64,000 nt of DNA from Closterium sp. Naga37s-1 (Eukaryota; Streptophyta; Zygnematophyceae; Desmidiales; Closteriaceae), in NCBI GenBank assembly GCA_947471745.1, contig CANJKZ010000011.1, forward strand, positions 1,612,001-1,676,000, given 5' to 3'. Position numbers and translations under genes: made by a program. Shown piece by piece: positions 22,314 to 35,579 of the stretch; position 1 is the stretch's first letter; each line of letters begins with the position of its first letter. Under the pieces are notes generated by a model. The model was given only the letters and a program-made list of their open reading frames with translations. It did no database searches and was not told the origin of the DNA.

Positions 22314-23400
22314 CTAAGAGGAGTAAGGACCCGTAATCGCCTCTGCGTAAGAGCGCGGGGTCAGGATGTCTGGAGCATCCGGGTCTCCCTCAGGGGCAAG
22401 CAGCATGGAAGCGAAACGAGGTACAGCAGCTGCAAGACACTCAAAGTCCTCCTGCCTGTCCTCAAGGACGTCCGTGCCAAGAGCACACTCACCCCCGACG
22501 GACGGAGGACTAGCAGACGCAGACTCAGCAATAAGAGCAGTGGCGTAGTCTAGACGACAGGCAGCAACAAAGTCAAGCAGCTCAGCAACGAGAGAGAAAG
22601 CAGCAGCAGACTCAAAAGAAGGGTCTCTGACAGCAGTGGCGGGGAGACGAGAGATAGTGGGACTGGCAGCACGAGCGCGGTCAGACTCAGGGTCAGGGAC
22701 CTCAGGAAGAGAGGACTCAGGAGGAGCTGGCAGAGGAACGCGTACAGGAACAGAGGAAGGACGAAGGGTCATAGCGTGCGTGCCAAGGACAGGAGGAGGA
22801 CGCGAACGAGGAACGCGACAAGCAGTGCGAACAGGCGAGACAGGACGAGACGCAGGCTCACGATGCTCTGTAAGACCGCCAGACTGCTCAGTGTAAGAAG
22901 AAGGAGCAGGCAGTGGAGAGGCTGGTTGTAACGACGGCTGCGACTGGTCAGGCGGGGGACACAGGAGGGGGAGGAGTAAGGGCAGCAGAAGGCGGGGTAC
23001 CAAGAACCTGCTCGAGCAGGGGAACGAAGTACGGTCGCGGCCGCACTGTGCCTCCAGGGTCAACAGCTCCAGCTCCTCCAGCTCCAGCACCTCCAACACC
23101 AGGGCCTCCAACTCCAGCTCCTCAAGCTCCAACGCCACCAGCGCCAATAGCACCAGACTCCATAAGGACTCCAGCTCCAGCACCCTCAACACCACCAGTC
23201 CCGGCAGCTCTATTACCCCGGGTAGGAGCACCTCCAGGACCAGTGGTCGCAGTACCTCCAGTAACACCAGCTCCAGCAGCAACGCCAGGACCTCCAGCTC
23301 CAGCAGCGCCAGCACCTCCAGCTCCGGAAGCTCCACTCCGAAGGCGCGGATGCCGAACAAACCACTCACGCAACGTCTGCGGAGACAATCTCGGCGAAGC
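22314..23400 (-). pseudogene. CO-1 pre-RT region and Gly/Ala linker, minus arm copy 2
   Basis: Pre-RT block ending at TAG 22314-22316 (CAG in copy 3) and, upstream of it, the Gly/Ala-rich linker (about 23040-23390). The pre-RT frame runs on into an Leu/Glu-rich shadow of the linker, showing a frame slip between the two near 22970. Confidence 0.8.
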
Positions 23401-23412
23401 ACCAGCAGAACC

Positions 23413-23956
23413 TCACCAAGTTCGTAGAGAACGAGGGGAGGTGAAGGCCTGACTGTGAGCTGGACGGAACCGCCGGACACGGGAGAATAGTGGAGGAACG
23501 GGCAAGGACTGGGCCCCCGGAGGTTCAGCCATCCTTACCGGTACAGGTGCAGAGAGAGGAGTGAGGATGGTGCTGTCACGAAAGAAACACCGTGAAGCAC
23601 CTGAGTCAAGTTTAAAGGTGTGCAAGGCCTCAGCAGGCGCAGTACCAGGGAGAGCAGACTCACTAGCACCTAGAGCAGCAGCCTCTATACCTGGGTCAGG
23701 CGGCACACACCGGTAACAGTCACCCTCAGCACTAATAGACAAAGCATACATAGCAGAGAGAATAGCATCAAAGTCTATGTCAAAAATAGCAATCCTAGAC
23801 TTAAGCAGATCTGCCCAGCGAGGGAGCTCGACGTCGTCACCAAACTCAGCACGCCAAGCGTCGTCGAGGCGGGAGAAGCAGCGGTGCTGAGGGTGAGCCC
23901 GCCCGCAAGTCTGACCAGCACGGTCACCCGTGCGAATGACATACGGGCAACCACCC
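23413..23956 (-). pseudogene. CO-1 Cys/His module and protease, minus arm copy 2
   Basis: As 10125-10668: Cys/His motif followed by LDSGAS protease, then a direct jump into the linker with integrase missing. Head-to-head junction with the next plus arm at about 23956. Confidence 0.82.
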
Positions 23957-23958
23957 CG

Positions 23959-24993
23959 CGACTGTCTCCGCAGCAACTGCGTGAGAGGCTTGTTCGGCGC
24001 GCACGCCTTCGGAGTGGAGCTACCGTAGCTGGAGGCGCTGGAGACGCTGGAGCTGGAGGTACTGGAGTTACTGCTGGAGCTGGTGGTACTGGAGGTTCTG
24101 CGGCTCCAGGTTCTAAAGGTGCTCGTACCAGGGGTGTTGGAGCTGCCGGGACTGGTGGTGTTGTGGGCGCTGGAGCTGGAGGAGCTGGAGTTGCAGGCAC
24201 TGGCGCGGGAGGCGCTGGAGCTGGAGCTGCACGAGCTGGAGCTGTTGACCCTGGAGCTGGAGGTTCTAGAGGCACTATGCAGCGGCGACCGTACTTCGTT
24301 CCCCTGCTCGAGCAGGTTCTTGGTACCCCGTCTTCTACTCACCTTACTCCTCCCCTCCTGTGTCCACCGCCTGACCAGTCGCAGCCGCCGTTACTGTCAG
24401 CCTCCCCACTGCCTGCTCCTTCTCTTTACACTGAGCATTCTGGCGGTCTTACTGAGCGTCGTGAGCCTGCGTCTTGTCCTGTCTCGCCTGTTCGCACTGC
24501 TCGTCGTGTTCCTTGAGCGCATCCTCCTCCTGTCCTTGGCACGCACACTATGGCACTCCGTCCTTCCTCTGTTCCACTGCATGTTCCTTTGCCTGCTCCT
24601 CCTGAGTCCTCTCTTCGTGAGGTCCCTGACCCTGAGTCTGACCGCGCTCGTGCTGCCAGTCCCACTGTCTCTCGTCTCCTCGCCATTGCTGTCACTGACC
24701 CTTCCTTTGAGTTTGCTGCGGCGTCTGCTCTCGTTGCTGAGCTGCTTGACTTTGCTGCTGCCTGCCGTCTAGACTACGCCACTTCTCTTGTTGCTGAGTC
24801 TGCGTTTGCCAGTCCTCCGTCCGTCGCGGGTGAGTGTGCTCTTGGAGGACTTTGAGTATCTTGCAGCTGCTGTACCTCGTTTTGCTTCCATGCTGCTTGC
24901 CCCTGAGGGAGACCTAGATGCACCAGACATCCTGACCCCACGCTCTTACGCAGAGGCAATTACTGTCCTTACTCCTCTCATTGGCAGGCAGCC
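23959..24993 (+). pseudogene. CO-1 linker and pre-RT region, plus arm copy 3
   Basis: Gly/Ala linker to about 24270, then the pre-RT block. Unlike copy 2 it keeps the PVSPVRT bases, but CGA has become TGA after RRVP (about 24514-24516). The deletion of about 28 bp that removes the DVLEDRQ segment is shared with copy 2. Confidence 0.8.
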
Positions 24994-25663
24994 ATGGATG
25001 CCGAGATGGCATCCTGGAAGTCCACAGGCACCTACGTTGATGTGATTTTCCAACCTGGGGCGAACATTGTCGATGGCATGTGGATTTTTAGGGTGAAGTG
25101 GCCGCCGGGTTCTGCGCCTGCCTTCAAGGCGCGTTACGTTGCTCAAGGCTTCAGTCATCGACAGGGGGTTGACTACTTCCAGACCTTCTCCCCCATCCCG
25201 AAGATGACTATTCATCGGGTGTTGCTACATGTCCCTGCTCAGCGTGACTACGAGTTGCACTCTCTGGACTTCAGCACAGCTTTCTTGCAGGGCAGCCTGC
25301 ATGAGGAGATCTGGCTGCGCCGCCCACCTGGCTTCACTGGGTCGTTTCCTGCACGTACCCAGTGGAGCCTCTGCCGACCAGTCTACGGTCTCCGCCAGGT
25401 GCCTCGCGAGTGGCACGACACACTGAGGACTACACTTGCTTCTCTTGGGTTTGCTCCTTCTACTGCTGTCCAGTCGCTGTTTCTACGCACCGACACCTCG
25501 CTGCCGCCGTTCTACGTCCTCGTGTACGTCGACGACCTCGTCTTTGCCAGTACTGACACTGAGGCACTGACTCTTGTGAAGTAGGAGCTGCAGAAGAGAC
25601 ACACCTGCACTGACCTGGGTGAACTGCGCAGCTATCTTGGATTGCAGATCACCCTAGACAGAG
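24994..25663 (+). pseudogene. CO-1 reverse transcriptase, plus arm copy 3
   Basis: As 11696-12365, ending at TAG 25582-25584 and interrupted by the solo LTR at 25664. Confidence 0.87.
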
Positions 25664-26461
25664 TGTTGGTGCAACCCTACGGTTTGCATTCGGCTTGTTG
25701 TCCGTGTGCGTGCATGCGTGTGTGCATGGAATGGTATGAGGGCATGAAATAATATATATTTTATGCTTACAATAGTGTGTGAATGATGAGGCATGATTTT
25801 GAATGTGTGTGTCGAGTCAATAGCGAGTTATCGCTAGTCGCGTGTCGCGTCGTCGTTTGCGTGTCGTGTGCAGTTTTCTATTTTGTCGTGTGTGGAACGT
25901 TCGGCGTGTCGCAGGTGTGCGCAGCAGACTTCCAAGAACTCAAGGAAGAATTTACCTTGAAGAACCAGAGCCTTGGTTTCAAGAATCAAGTGATTTCAAA
26001 GCTCTCCAAAAGGGTAAACTTTAAGATAGTGAGAATATTTGCATTACTTTGTGTAGTGTAATATTTCTCTTGGTGTAGGCCCTTGTGGAGGGTAGTTTCG
26101 AGACCCTTCGTGGTTGGGGACAGTGTGGCACTGTTCCAAATCACTGTACCTCGGCTCTTGGGGTTTGTAGGAGCAGGGAGTCATTCCCAACTCGTAACTC
26201 TTCCTATCTTGTGTTCTAAGACTATAGTGGCTGCCATAGTACCGATCGTTCAAACCGACGCTGTGTCGTCAATTCTTCATAAAATCGTGCAATCTAAATT
26301 GCTTATTGTAGGCAACGTCAAGACGCTCCAGATCCAATTTGAATCAAGTCATTTGCAGCTGTGAGCAGAACGCTATCAACGTTTGAAGCCGCTGTGCAGA
26401 AATCCGTCTGTGCTCTCTATCTTTCGTTTTAGGCACATTCAAGGCTATTGTGACTATAACA
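25664..26461 (+). mobile_element. 798-bp solo LTR inside CO-1 RT, copy 3
   Basis: Same insertion and CAGAG target duplication (25659-25663 and 26462-26466). Confidence 0.75.
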
Positions 26462-27311
26462 CAGAGCATGGCGCACCATCACCCTGACTCAGTCACACAT
26501 GGTGCACCAGGTCCTTCAGCGCCTCGGTTTCCAGTTCTCCTCGCCACAGCCCACTCCTCTGTCTACCAGCCACTCGCTCTCAGCTCCACCTTCGGACGAG
26601 TCCGTAGAGCCGAGTGGTCCGTACATAGAGCTTGTGGGTTGCCTCATGTACCTAATGACGTGCACACGACCTGACCTCGCATACCCTCTCAGCCTTCTGG
26701 CTCGCTACGTGGCTCCCGGTAGGCACCGAAAGGTGCACTGGGATGCTGCGAAGAGGGTACTGCGCTACTTGTGCAGTACGTCGGGCATATGGCTCTTGCT
26801 TGGAGGACGGGGTCGAGCTGTCCTCACCGGTCACGCAGACGCTTTCTAGGTTGATGACTCAGCTACGCCGCGGTCGTCACAGGGTTATACCTTCAGCCTT
26901 GTCTCTGGCTCTGTTTCCTGGCGGTCTACCCGCTCGTCTTCGGCTCTCAGCTCCAGTTGTGAGGCTGAGATCTACGCAGGGGCCATGGCTGCACAGGAGC
27001 TACGCTGGCTCACCTACCTGCTGACTGACTTGGGAGAGCAGCCTCGTTCTTCTCCACTTCTGTATGTAGACAACAAGGCCATGATTGCCTTGTGTCAGGA
27101 GCACAGACTGGAGCACAAAACGAAGCACATCGCTCTGCGATACTTCCTTGCTCGAGAGTTGCAGCAGCGTGGCCAGCTTCCTCTTGCGTACGTGGCCACT
27201 AGGGCCAACACTGCTGATATATTCACCAAGGCACTTCCGCCTGGTGATCATCAGCGCTTCTCTACTGTGTTAGGCCTTGTGCCTACTTTGCCTCACTTGC
27301 TTACTGCGTGA
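26462..27311 (+). pseudogene. CO-1 RT C-terminus and RNase H, copy 3
   Basis: As 1233-2082 with the same TAG (26847-26849) plus private changes such as SGIWLLL for SGMGLLL and DAF for DAS before the stop. Confidence 0.87.
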
Positions 27312-27540
27312 CTTTGCTTGTACTGTGATCTATATATATACCTGCATGCTTGCACTTGCTAGGGTATGATCACTGTATTGTTTGTTCTCTTTTCTATATA
27401 ACTCTGCATGTGAACTGGCCTTGTGGCTTTTTGCTTGTGCTCGGACTGTGTGGTGACTTTGTGATCAACCCTGAGCTTGCTTTGCTTTTCTTGACTGGTC
27501 TTGTGACCACTTGTTCTCTTCCACTTTGCCTATGGGGGTG

Positions 27541-27672
27541 TGTCATACTTATATATAGCTTATATTGTGTAGGCTATAGTGGGGTAGCCCATAAGGGGTA
27601 CAACCCAATAAGGGTTAGTACTTGTACCCAACTCATTCATAGTTCATTCATTCTCGTTCGTTCTTTCTGACA
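27541..27672 (+). repeat. CO-1 3' LTR, plus arm copy 3
   Basis: 132 bp, TGTCATAC to TTCTGACA. Positions 27312-27540 are 3' untranslated element DNA. Confidence 0.8.
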
Positions 27673-28755
27673 ATAAGGCTGCACCTCCTCGTGGCGCACG
27701 GTAGCAGCAGCTGATGATAGCGGCAGTGGCAGCGTGCACCTGTTACCCGAGGCTGCGGACGGCAGACGCACGGCAGTTGCAGCGATAGCTGCAACGAATG
27801 GCGCACGGCAGTTTCTCCTGGCAGCGCACAGCTGCTGCTCCAGGTGGCACACGGATTTTTCCTTCCTGCTGAGGTGAGGATGCTTAGTCAAACCTTGACT
27901 GTTTCACCCATGTTACCCTGTTACCTTGTGCTTCTCCATGTGACGCTGTGCTGCTTTACGTGACCCTGTGCTGCTCCCCCTACACCAGGTGGCGCACGGA
28001 AGCAGCTGCAACTGGCGTTCACCAGCACCTGGCGGGCTGCTCCTGCACCTGGCGGGCTGCTCCTGCACCTGTGAACAGCAGCACCTCTGGCGCCTGACAG
28101 GCGAGAGCAGCAACATTGCCTGGCGGTCTGCAGCTCCCCCTGACACCCTACAGCAGCATCACCTGGCCGCGTGCAGCTCCATGGTGAGTGTTTCCTGCTA
28201 TCTCCCCCTGCCTCATACTGTAATGGTGTATTGCACTTTGTAGAACCTTGTCCTCTTGTGCCTGTTTCCACTCGTGATGCCCTCTGCCTTCTGGCGACGT
28301 GCATCGTGCACCAGTTCCTGGTACGCTTCTGCAGCTCTAGCACTTTGCGTCAACAGCAACTTGCCTTGTCCCTTTGATTGTAGCAGCAGTGTATCAACTC
28401 GTGACTGTGATCCCCACTCACACCATTGTTGTTGTGTGTGACTCCCCCTGAAAACTGCAGGTACTGTGCATCAACCAGCGACCTTGGCGTCTGAAGTCAG
28501 TAGCTGCGACTGTCTAGCAGAAAATCTCTCGGTTGCGGCTACTACCATGCCTTGTGTATTCATTGCAGTAGGTCTCATCCTGATACTCATCTTCGTGTGT
28601 AACCTGAATGGTGAAAATGAACGTGAACTCCCAACTCCTCTTTGTTGCAGCCCAAGATACTCCACACCCCACTCCCCCTCTCACTCGTGAGTCTGTCATC
28701 ATGTATGCGTGTGAGCACGCACACAACAGCAACCACACGAGTGAGATATGTGGAG
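27673..28755. other. Non-coding block, copy 3
   Basis: Counterpart of 2444-3526. No gene seen; possible CO-2 3' LTR from 28780 leftward. Confidence 0.4.
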
Positions 28756-30241
28756 TTACGTGATGCCTTGCCGTTCAACACCCCCTAAGAAGCCCGTACA
28801 TGTGAGTGCAGCTCCAGTGCCTTCAATTTGCTGACTGGTTGCAGACGGTGCTCCTGGCGGAATAGGTTGGAGACCACACAAAAAGCTGCAGGTGAGATGT
28901 TGCTTTGCTGTGATGGGCTTGGTGAGGTAATCAGCTGCTTGCTGAGCTGTCGGGCAGTACTCCGGCCACAAAACACCATCGCGGACTGCCTTCTGCGTCC
29001 AATGGTAACGGACATCCATATGTTTGATGCGTTGACTCATTTGCTCCCTTGTTGCAAGCGCAACTGCGCTTTGGTTGTCCACAAAAATGACAGTGTGTTC
29101 TTGCTGTGGGAAACCGAGGTCTTCACACAAGCGTCGAAGGTATGTAGCTTCCCTTGCCCCTTCGAACATTGAAATCTATTCCGCTTCAGCTGTTGACGTT
29201 GCAATGACTGTTTGTCGCTTAGTCCTCCAACTGACAGCAGCTCCTCCCAAGGTAAACACGTAGCCTCCAACCGAGTGACACCCCACTTCGTTCGCATAGT
29301 CCGAGTCCGTGTATCCCCGGAGCACCAAGTCCCCTCCTCCATAGACTAGCCACACGTCCGCAGTGTTCTGTAAGTACATGAACACCCTTTGGATTCCAAG
29401 CACCGTTGCTGCTGTTGGCTTGCTTGCTTGTCTGGCCAGCACATGCGTTGCATATGTTATATCCGGCCTTCCTGCTGTTGAGATGTAGAGCAATGTTCTC
29501 ACTTGTTTCAGCACCAGTTGACTATCAATCTCGTCTGGTGGTTCTCCTTGTGGTCCAGGTTCCTTGGTGATTGGCGTCCGGACTCCGTAGCGGCTGCCTT
29601 CCATCCCGAAGTTCGCCAAAGCCTGTGAGATGTACTTGGTGAGTCCGAGTGAGATCGAGTGGTTATCAACAGCGACGTTGAGCCCCAACAACTGCGTCAT
29701 GGTTTTGCTGACGGTCAAGGTAAAGTTCTGCTTCAAGTGTTGAATCAATGCTTCAATGCCTTCGTCGTCATGAGACTGGATGAGGATGTCATCAACGTAG
29801 GTGAGTAGCCACACCGTGTCCTTTCCTTCTCTATTCCAGATAAATAGGGATGGGTCAGACTCGGATTGCACCATGTCCAGCTCCAACAAGACACCGCGTA
29901 AGTGCTGATGCCACAAACGTGGTGCTTGTTTCAGTCCGTACACACTTCTTTTGAGTTTCCAGACTTTGTCTCCATCCCGCCTTGGTTCTAGTGGTCTCAC
30001 GTATACATCTCGGTCGATTGGAGTGTACATGAATGCAATGGAGATGTCCAGTTGCATCACCTTCCGCTTTGGAGCAGATGCACCAGCAACGAACATGCGT
30101 GAGGTAGGTCCTTGGCTGACTGGTGCATACGTCTCATCGTATGTTCCCCATGTCTGTCCGCATCCCTTGACCACCCAGCGCGCTTTGAACCAGTTTGGCT
30201 GTCCGTGCTCATCTCGTTTCACCCTTAAAACAACTCTTTCC
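28756..30241 (-). pseudogene. CO-2 reverse transcriptase and RNase H, copy 3
   Basis: As 15458-16943: RT block 30222-29176 (348 codons, YVDD intact), TAG 29173-29175, RNase H tail 29169-28756. The protein is unchanged from copy 2 over the RT block. Confidence 0.9.
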
Positions 30242-31812
30242 TGTCATAATGTGTAGTTTGTCTAGCCTGCAGTGGGGTATTCGGCCCCTTAGGGTTTCCT
30301 ATATGTATCCACCTGCTTGCTAGTGCAAATCCTCCTTTGCCTATTTTCTCTTGCCTAGCTAGCTAAACCCTAGCTATGGCTCCTCGTTCTGCCTGCTATT
30401 GTGACATGGTATTTAAGAGCTCGTTCGATCCTAACCTGTGGGCCCACCCTAAGCTTCCGCTGCTTTCGTGTCTGTTGCGCGCCCCGTGGCGCGCGACGCT
30501 TTTTTCTTCCCGCCACGCGCTCAGGGCGCGCGGTGGTTTTCTGCCCGCCGTGCGCCCCGAGGCGCGCAGCGGTTTCCTGCCTCACGCGGTGCCCTGGGGG
30601 CCCGCACGCTGCCCTGCCCGTCGCCCGTCGCGGCGCCCTAGGGGTTCGCGCGTCGCCCTGCCCGTCGCCCGTCGCGGAGCCCTGGGGGCCAGTGCGTCGC
30701 CCCCCCATCCCGTCGCCCGTCGCGGAGCCCTGGGGGGCTGTGCGTCGCCCTGCCCGTCGCCCGTCGCGGCGCCCTGGGGGCCAGCGCGTCGCCCCCCCCC
30801 CTCCCGTCGCCCGTCGCGGCGCCCTAGGGGGCCGCGCGTCGCCCCTCCCGTCGCCCGTCGCGGCGCCCTGGGGGGCCGCGTGTCACCCCTCCCGTCGCCC
30901 GTCGCGGCGCCCTGGGGGGGGCGCGCGTCGCCCCCTCCTGTCACTCGTCGAGGCGCCCTGGGGGCCCGCGCGCCGCCCTGCTTCCGTTCACACGCCGCCC
31001 CAGCTGCTGCCCGCGTTTCTGCCCTGCGTTGGGGGTATGGGGGTGGCGGGTATGGGGGTGGCGGGTGTGTGAACCGTCCCCTCCTCCTCCTCCTCCGTCT
31101 CCCACTGCTGCAGCTGCAGCTGAGGGGGGTGGGTGTGTGGGAGCCGAAGGAGTGGTGCTAGGGGGGTGTCGTGGGAGTGAAGCTAGGGGTGCAGCAGGGG
31201 GTGTGAACGGGAGTTTTGGGACAAAGGGGGAGGTTGAAGGGGGGTGGCCGCCGTGAAGCCAGCAGCTCCAGTCACCTGTGAGACCATTGCGCCAGTCGCC
31301 CGTGAGCCCGTCGCTCCAGTTGCCCGTGAGCCCGTTGCTCCAGTCGCCCGAGAGTCAGTTGCTCCTGCCGCTCGTCTAGCCGCGGAGCCAGTTACTCCAG
31401 TTGCCCGTGCGCCAGTTGCTCCAGTTGCCAGTGTGCCAGTTGCTCCAGTTGCCCGTGTGCCAATTGCTCCAGTTGCGCCGTGTGCCAGCAGCTTCAGTTG
31501 CCGCCCACTACCTCCTCTCCTCTCATAGTCCCTCCTCCTCCACACTTGCCCTCTGTGATAGCTTCTAGCTTTGCTTATATTTGTGTAAAATGCTGCTTGT
31601 TGTGTTGATCATACCCCACTTTGACTATAGGGGTGTGTCAGAATGTGTAGTTTGTCTAGCCTGCAGTGGGATACTCTATAGTGAGTACGGCCCCTTAGGG
31701 TTTCCTATATGTATCCACTTGCTTGCTAGTGCAAATCCTCCTTTGCCTATTTTCTCTTGCCTAGCTAGCTAAACCCTAGCTATGGCTCCTCGTTCTGCCT
31801 GCTATTGTGACA
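30242..31812 (+). mobile_element. NA-1 non-autonomous LTR element, copy 3
   Basis: Complete copy: LTRs 30242-30406 and 31636-31812, primer-binding site from 30407, minisatellite at about 30591-30975, 24-bp array at about 31282-31487. One extra C in a poly-C run near 30797 relative to copy 2 switches the shadow ORFs of the array. Confidence 0.85.
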
Positions 31813-32239
31813 CTTCCGTCAGCACTGGCGTTCCTTTTGGTACGTCCGCTCTGTCCACCACTTCGTATGCACCTAGCTCATCAAATTTAGCCAATTCTGC
31901 ATCCACAAAGGCTTGCCAAAGAGGTGCGTATGGGTCTTTTGTCATCTCATTGAGCGTTTTGGGCTCCTTGTATGTCAAGTCCACCATGGGGACGCCGGTT
32001 CCTGCACATCCTAGCACGTGTTGCTGCAAGTTGGGAAGGTTTGTGACTGCTTGTGTTCCTCGCCGTTTCCCAAACAGCACGTCCAATCCTGTCATGCTGT
32101 CCGTCCCTTGTCCTTCTCCTCCAAGCACAGTCACCATTGGGTTGAAGTGAACCCGCCGTGGAGTTACCTCATGAGCTGCCAGCTCGATCCCATCAGGTGG
32201 GTAGGCAAAGTCATAGAGATGACTTGCCTCATTCTCCAT
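31813..32239 (-). pseudogene. CO-2 pre-RT / RT N-terminal segment, copy 3
   Basis: As 5226-5652, identical at protein level. Confidence 0.8.
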
Positions 32240-33420
32240 TTCGTTGCCTTCAGCAACTTCAGGAACAAAAGGAACAGAGACGCCTGCTGGAGGTAAGTCA
32301 CTTGCTGCAGCCCCTTCTCCTGTTTCGGCTGCGTCGTCAATGGGTGAGTACTCTTGAGTTGCGTCAACTTCCTGTCCTTGTGTGGTTGAGGTGTCCGTGG
32401 GCGATCTATGCGATGGTGGGGATGCGGGAAAGGAGTCAAACTCGGACCCAAGGCCTTCTCCCCCTGAAGTCCAGCCGTATCAATGTGTGGTGAGACTTCT
32501 TCCAAGTAGCGTTGGCGTTCGAGTATCAATTCAGCGTCCGGTAACATGAGATCATCAAAGAACCGAGCTGAGCGTGTGTCTGTGTCAACGTCGCTTGTCA
32601 AGTCCCGCACGATCCATGCCTTTCGTGAGTTAGAGAGGCCGAGAAACATGCCTGCCCGACCTCTCTGCTCAAACTTCCCGAAGCTGCCTTGGGGAGGGAG
32701 ATAGTAGCAGAGGCAGCCAAAGGTCCTTGCCATTGAGACATCTGCTGCCTTTCCCGTCATCATGAAGTACGGTGAGTGTGCCGATGGGTTGCCGCTGCAG
32801 CTGATACGGTTGTGTAGCCATGCTGCATACTCCAGCGCATAAGGCCAGAACTTAGAAGAAAGGCTGGCCCCGATGGTCATTGCCCGCACTCGGTCCATGA
32901 GTGTGCGGTTGACCCGTTCGGCGACTCCATTCTGCTGTGGTGTGTGAGGTAAGGACGTTTGATGGACGATGCCGTGAGAACTCAGGTAATCTGTGAAAGC
33001 ATTTGCTGTATATTCCCCTCCGTTGTCCGTGCGCAAGGCGGCCAGTGGCTTTGTGGGCAGCTTGGTCTTCATCTCGCGATGCCAAGCCGAGAAAACAGCT
33101 GCCATGTCTGACCGCCGAGCCAACGGCGCCACCCACAGGTAGTTGGTGTAGTCGTCCTTGAGCGTCAGCACGTAGCGAAGTGAGGGGTGAGCGTCACCCA
33201 AGTCCATGATGTTGCTATGCACGAGCTCCAAAGGTCGAGCTGTGCACTTGTCGCCACCTGTGGGAAATGGGGTCTTGCTCATCTTCCCTCGTAGACATGA
33301 GTCACATGGGGGTTTGAGGGGGTTTGTCTTGTCGGATATGGAGAGTCCTTCAACATCTCCAATCCGAAATGTGGCATCCATGGATGTGTATGACGTGTGA
33401 CCGAAGCGCTTGTGGGCCAT
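32164..33420 (-). pseudogene. CO-2 GAG-pre-integrase and integrase, copy 3
   Basis: 418-codon ORF identical in sequence to copy 2, with the zinc motif and complete DDE triad. The same frame slip follows the core. Confidence 0.88.
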
Positions 33421-33455
33421 GCGGTACGTGATGGATGCATGAGCAGAATGTGCAT

Positions 33456-33814
33456 TCAGCCCTCCATGACCATGGTCATTTGATGCAGCATCGTTATTGT
33501 CATGGTCGGATTAATGGCAGATGCCAGTGCAGGTTCATATTGCACCATGAGCACACCATGCATGGTCATTCCAAGTCCAATCCTTACATGCTCATCCCCA
33601 ACCGCCATGGTAATTTCCGTGTGCCTGTCAGCATGTGTATAAATCCGTGCTCCCTTCTTGTGCAACTAACAATAGGAGAGAAGGTTGGACTTCAAACTGG
33701 GGACATAGAGCACGTCGGTGTAGCAAACCATTGTTCCATCGGACGCTGTCGCTCTAATCGTCCCCACCATCGAGCTCAGCAGTTGGCTGCCGTCAGCCAA
33801 CTCCACGTATACAG
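33456..33814 (-). pseudogene. CO-2 protease C-terminal fragment, copy 3
   Basis: As 6870-7228 but with a private stop at 33666-33668: CAG of LLSYCQLHKKG has become TAG. Copies 1 and 2 keep CAG. Confidence 0.8.
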
Positions 33815-33947
33815 TGTGAAAATTAACGAACGAGAATGTATGAACTAGCAAACAGTTGGGTACAAGTACTAACCCTAATTGGGCTGTACCCCTTATGGGC
33901 TACCCCACTACAGCCTACACAAATGTATAAGCTTTAATGTTCTGACA
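33815..33947 (-). repeat. CO-1 3' LTR, minus arm copy 3
   Basis: 133 bp; TGTCAGAACATT to TTTTCACA on the minus strand. Confidence 0.8.
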
Positions 33948-34249
33948 CACCCCCATAAGCAAAGTGGGGGAGAACAAGTGGTCACAAGACCAGTCAAGCA
34001 AAGCAAAGCAAGCTTAGGGTGGATCACAAAGTCACCACACAGTCCGAGCACAAGCAAAGGGGCACAAGGCCAGTTCACATGCAGAGTTATATAAAGAGAA
34101 CAAGCAATACAGTGATCATACCCTAGCAAGTACAAGCATGTAGGTATGTATATATATCACATTACAAGTAGAGTCAAGCAGTAAGCAAGTGAGGCAAAGT
34201 AGGCACAAGGCCTAACACAGTAACAAAGCGCTGATGATCAGTGCAACTC

Positions 34250-34696
34250 TCAAGCAAGGAAGTATCGCAGAGCGATGTGCTTCGTTCTGTGCTCTAGTCT
34301 GTGCTCCTCACACAAGGCAATCATGGCCTTGTTGTCTGCGTACAGAACTGGAGGCGAACGAGGCTGCTCTCCCAAGTCGGTCAGCAGGTAGGTGAGCCAG
34401 CGTAGCTCCTGAGCAGCCATGGCCCCGGCGTAGATCTCAGCCTCACAACTGGAGCTGAGAACCGAAGACGAGCGGGTAGACCGCCAAGAAACCGAGCCGG
34501 AACCAAGGCTGAAGGTGTAACCCTGTGACGACCGCTGCGTAGCTGAGTCGTCAACCCAGGAGGCGTTTGCATGACCGGTGAGGAAAACTGGACCCCGTCC
34601 TCCAAGCACGAGCCCCATGCCCAACGTACTGCACAAATAACGCAATACCCCCTTCGCAGCATCCCAGTGCACCTTTCGGTGCCTGCCGGGAGCCAC
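34250..34696 (-). pseudogene. CO-1 RNase H, minus arm copy 3
   Basis: As 7664-8110. Private changes hit catalytic motifs: GHANAS for GHADAS and YADNKAM for YVDNKAM. Same terminal TGA and tail deletion. Confidence 0.85.
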
Positions 34697-34904
34697 GTAG
34701 CGAGCCAGGAGGCTGAGAGGCTACGCGAGGTCAGGTCGAGTGCACGTCATCAGGTACATGAGGTAACCCACAAGCTCTGGGTACGGACCAGTCGGCTCTA
34801 CGGACTCGTCCGAAGGTGGAGCTTAGAGCGAGTGGCTGGTAGACAGAGGAGTGGGATGTGGCGAGGAGAACTGGAAGCCGAAGGACCTGGTGCACCATGT
34901 GTGA

Positions 34905-35579
34905 CTAAGTCAGGGTGATGGTGTGCCGAGCTCTGTCCCGGGTGATCTGCAAGCCAAGATAGCTACGCAGTTCACCCAAGTCAGTACAGGTGTGTCTCTT
35001 CTGCAGCTCCGACTTCACAAGAGTCAGTGCCTCAGTGTCAGCAGTGGCAAAGACGAGGTCGTCAACGTAGACAAGGACGTAGAACGGCGGCAGCGAGGTG
35101 TCGGTGCGTATAAACAGCGACGGGTCAGCGGTAGCAGGAGCAAACCCAAGAGCCGCAAGTGTAGTCCTCAGTGTGTCGTGCCACTCGCGAGGCACCTGGC
35201 GGAGACCGTAGACTGGCCGCCGAAGACTCCACTGAGAACCTGCAGAAAAAGACTCAGTGAAGCCAGGTGGGCGGCGCAGCGAGATCTCCTCGTGCAGGCT
35301 GCCCTGCAGGAACGCTGTGCTGAAGTCCAGAGAGTGCAACTCGTAGTCACGCTGAGCAACGACGTGCAGCAACACCCGAAGAGTAGTCATCTTCGGGGTG
35401 GGGGAGAAGGTCTGGAAGTAGTCAACTCCCTGTCGCTCACTGAAGCCTCTAGCAACGTAACGCGCCTTGAAGGCAGGCGGAGAACCCGGCGGTCGCTTCA
35501 CCCTGAAAATCCACATGCCGTCGACTATGTTCGCCCCAGGTCGGGGAACCTCGTCGACGTAGGTGCCTGTGGACTTCTA
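34905..35579 (-). pseudogene. CO-1 reverse transcriptase, minus arm copy 3
   Basis: RT block with YVDD intact. TGG of AEMASWKSTG has become TAG (35577-35579), so the frame is cut at a different place from copies 1 and 2, where the break is at the SSQWQ codon. Confidence 0.87.

Larger units (their letters stand above)
10671..23958. repeat. Tandem 13.3-kb unit, copy 2 (complete)
   Basis: Complete copy of the composite unit: plus-strand CO-1 arm, solo LTR, CO-1 LTR, non-coding block, minus-strand CO-2 split by an NA-1 insertion, then a minus-strand CO-1 arm. It aligns with copy 3 at an offset of 13298-13299 over its length. The boundary is set at the head-to-head CO-1 junction, but in a tandem array the start point is arbitrary. 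Confidence 0.9.
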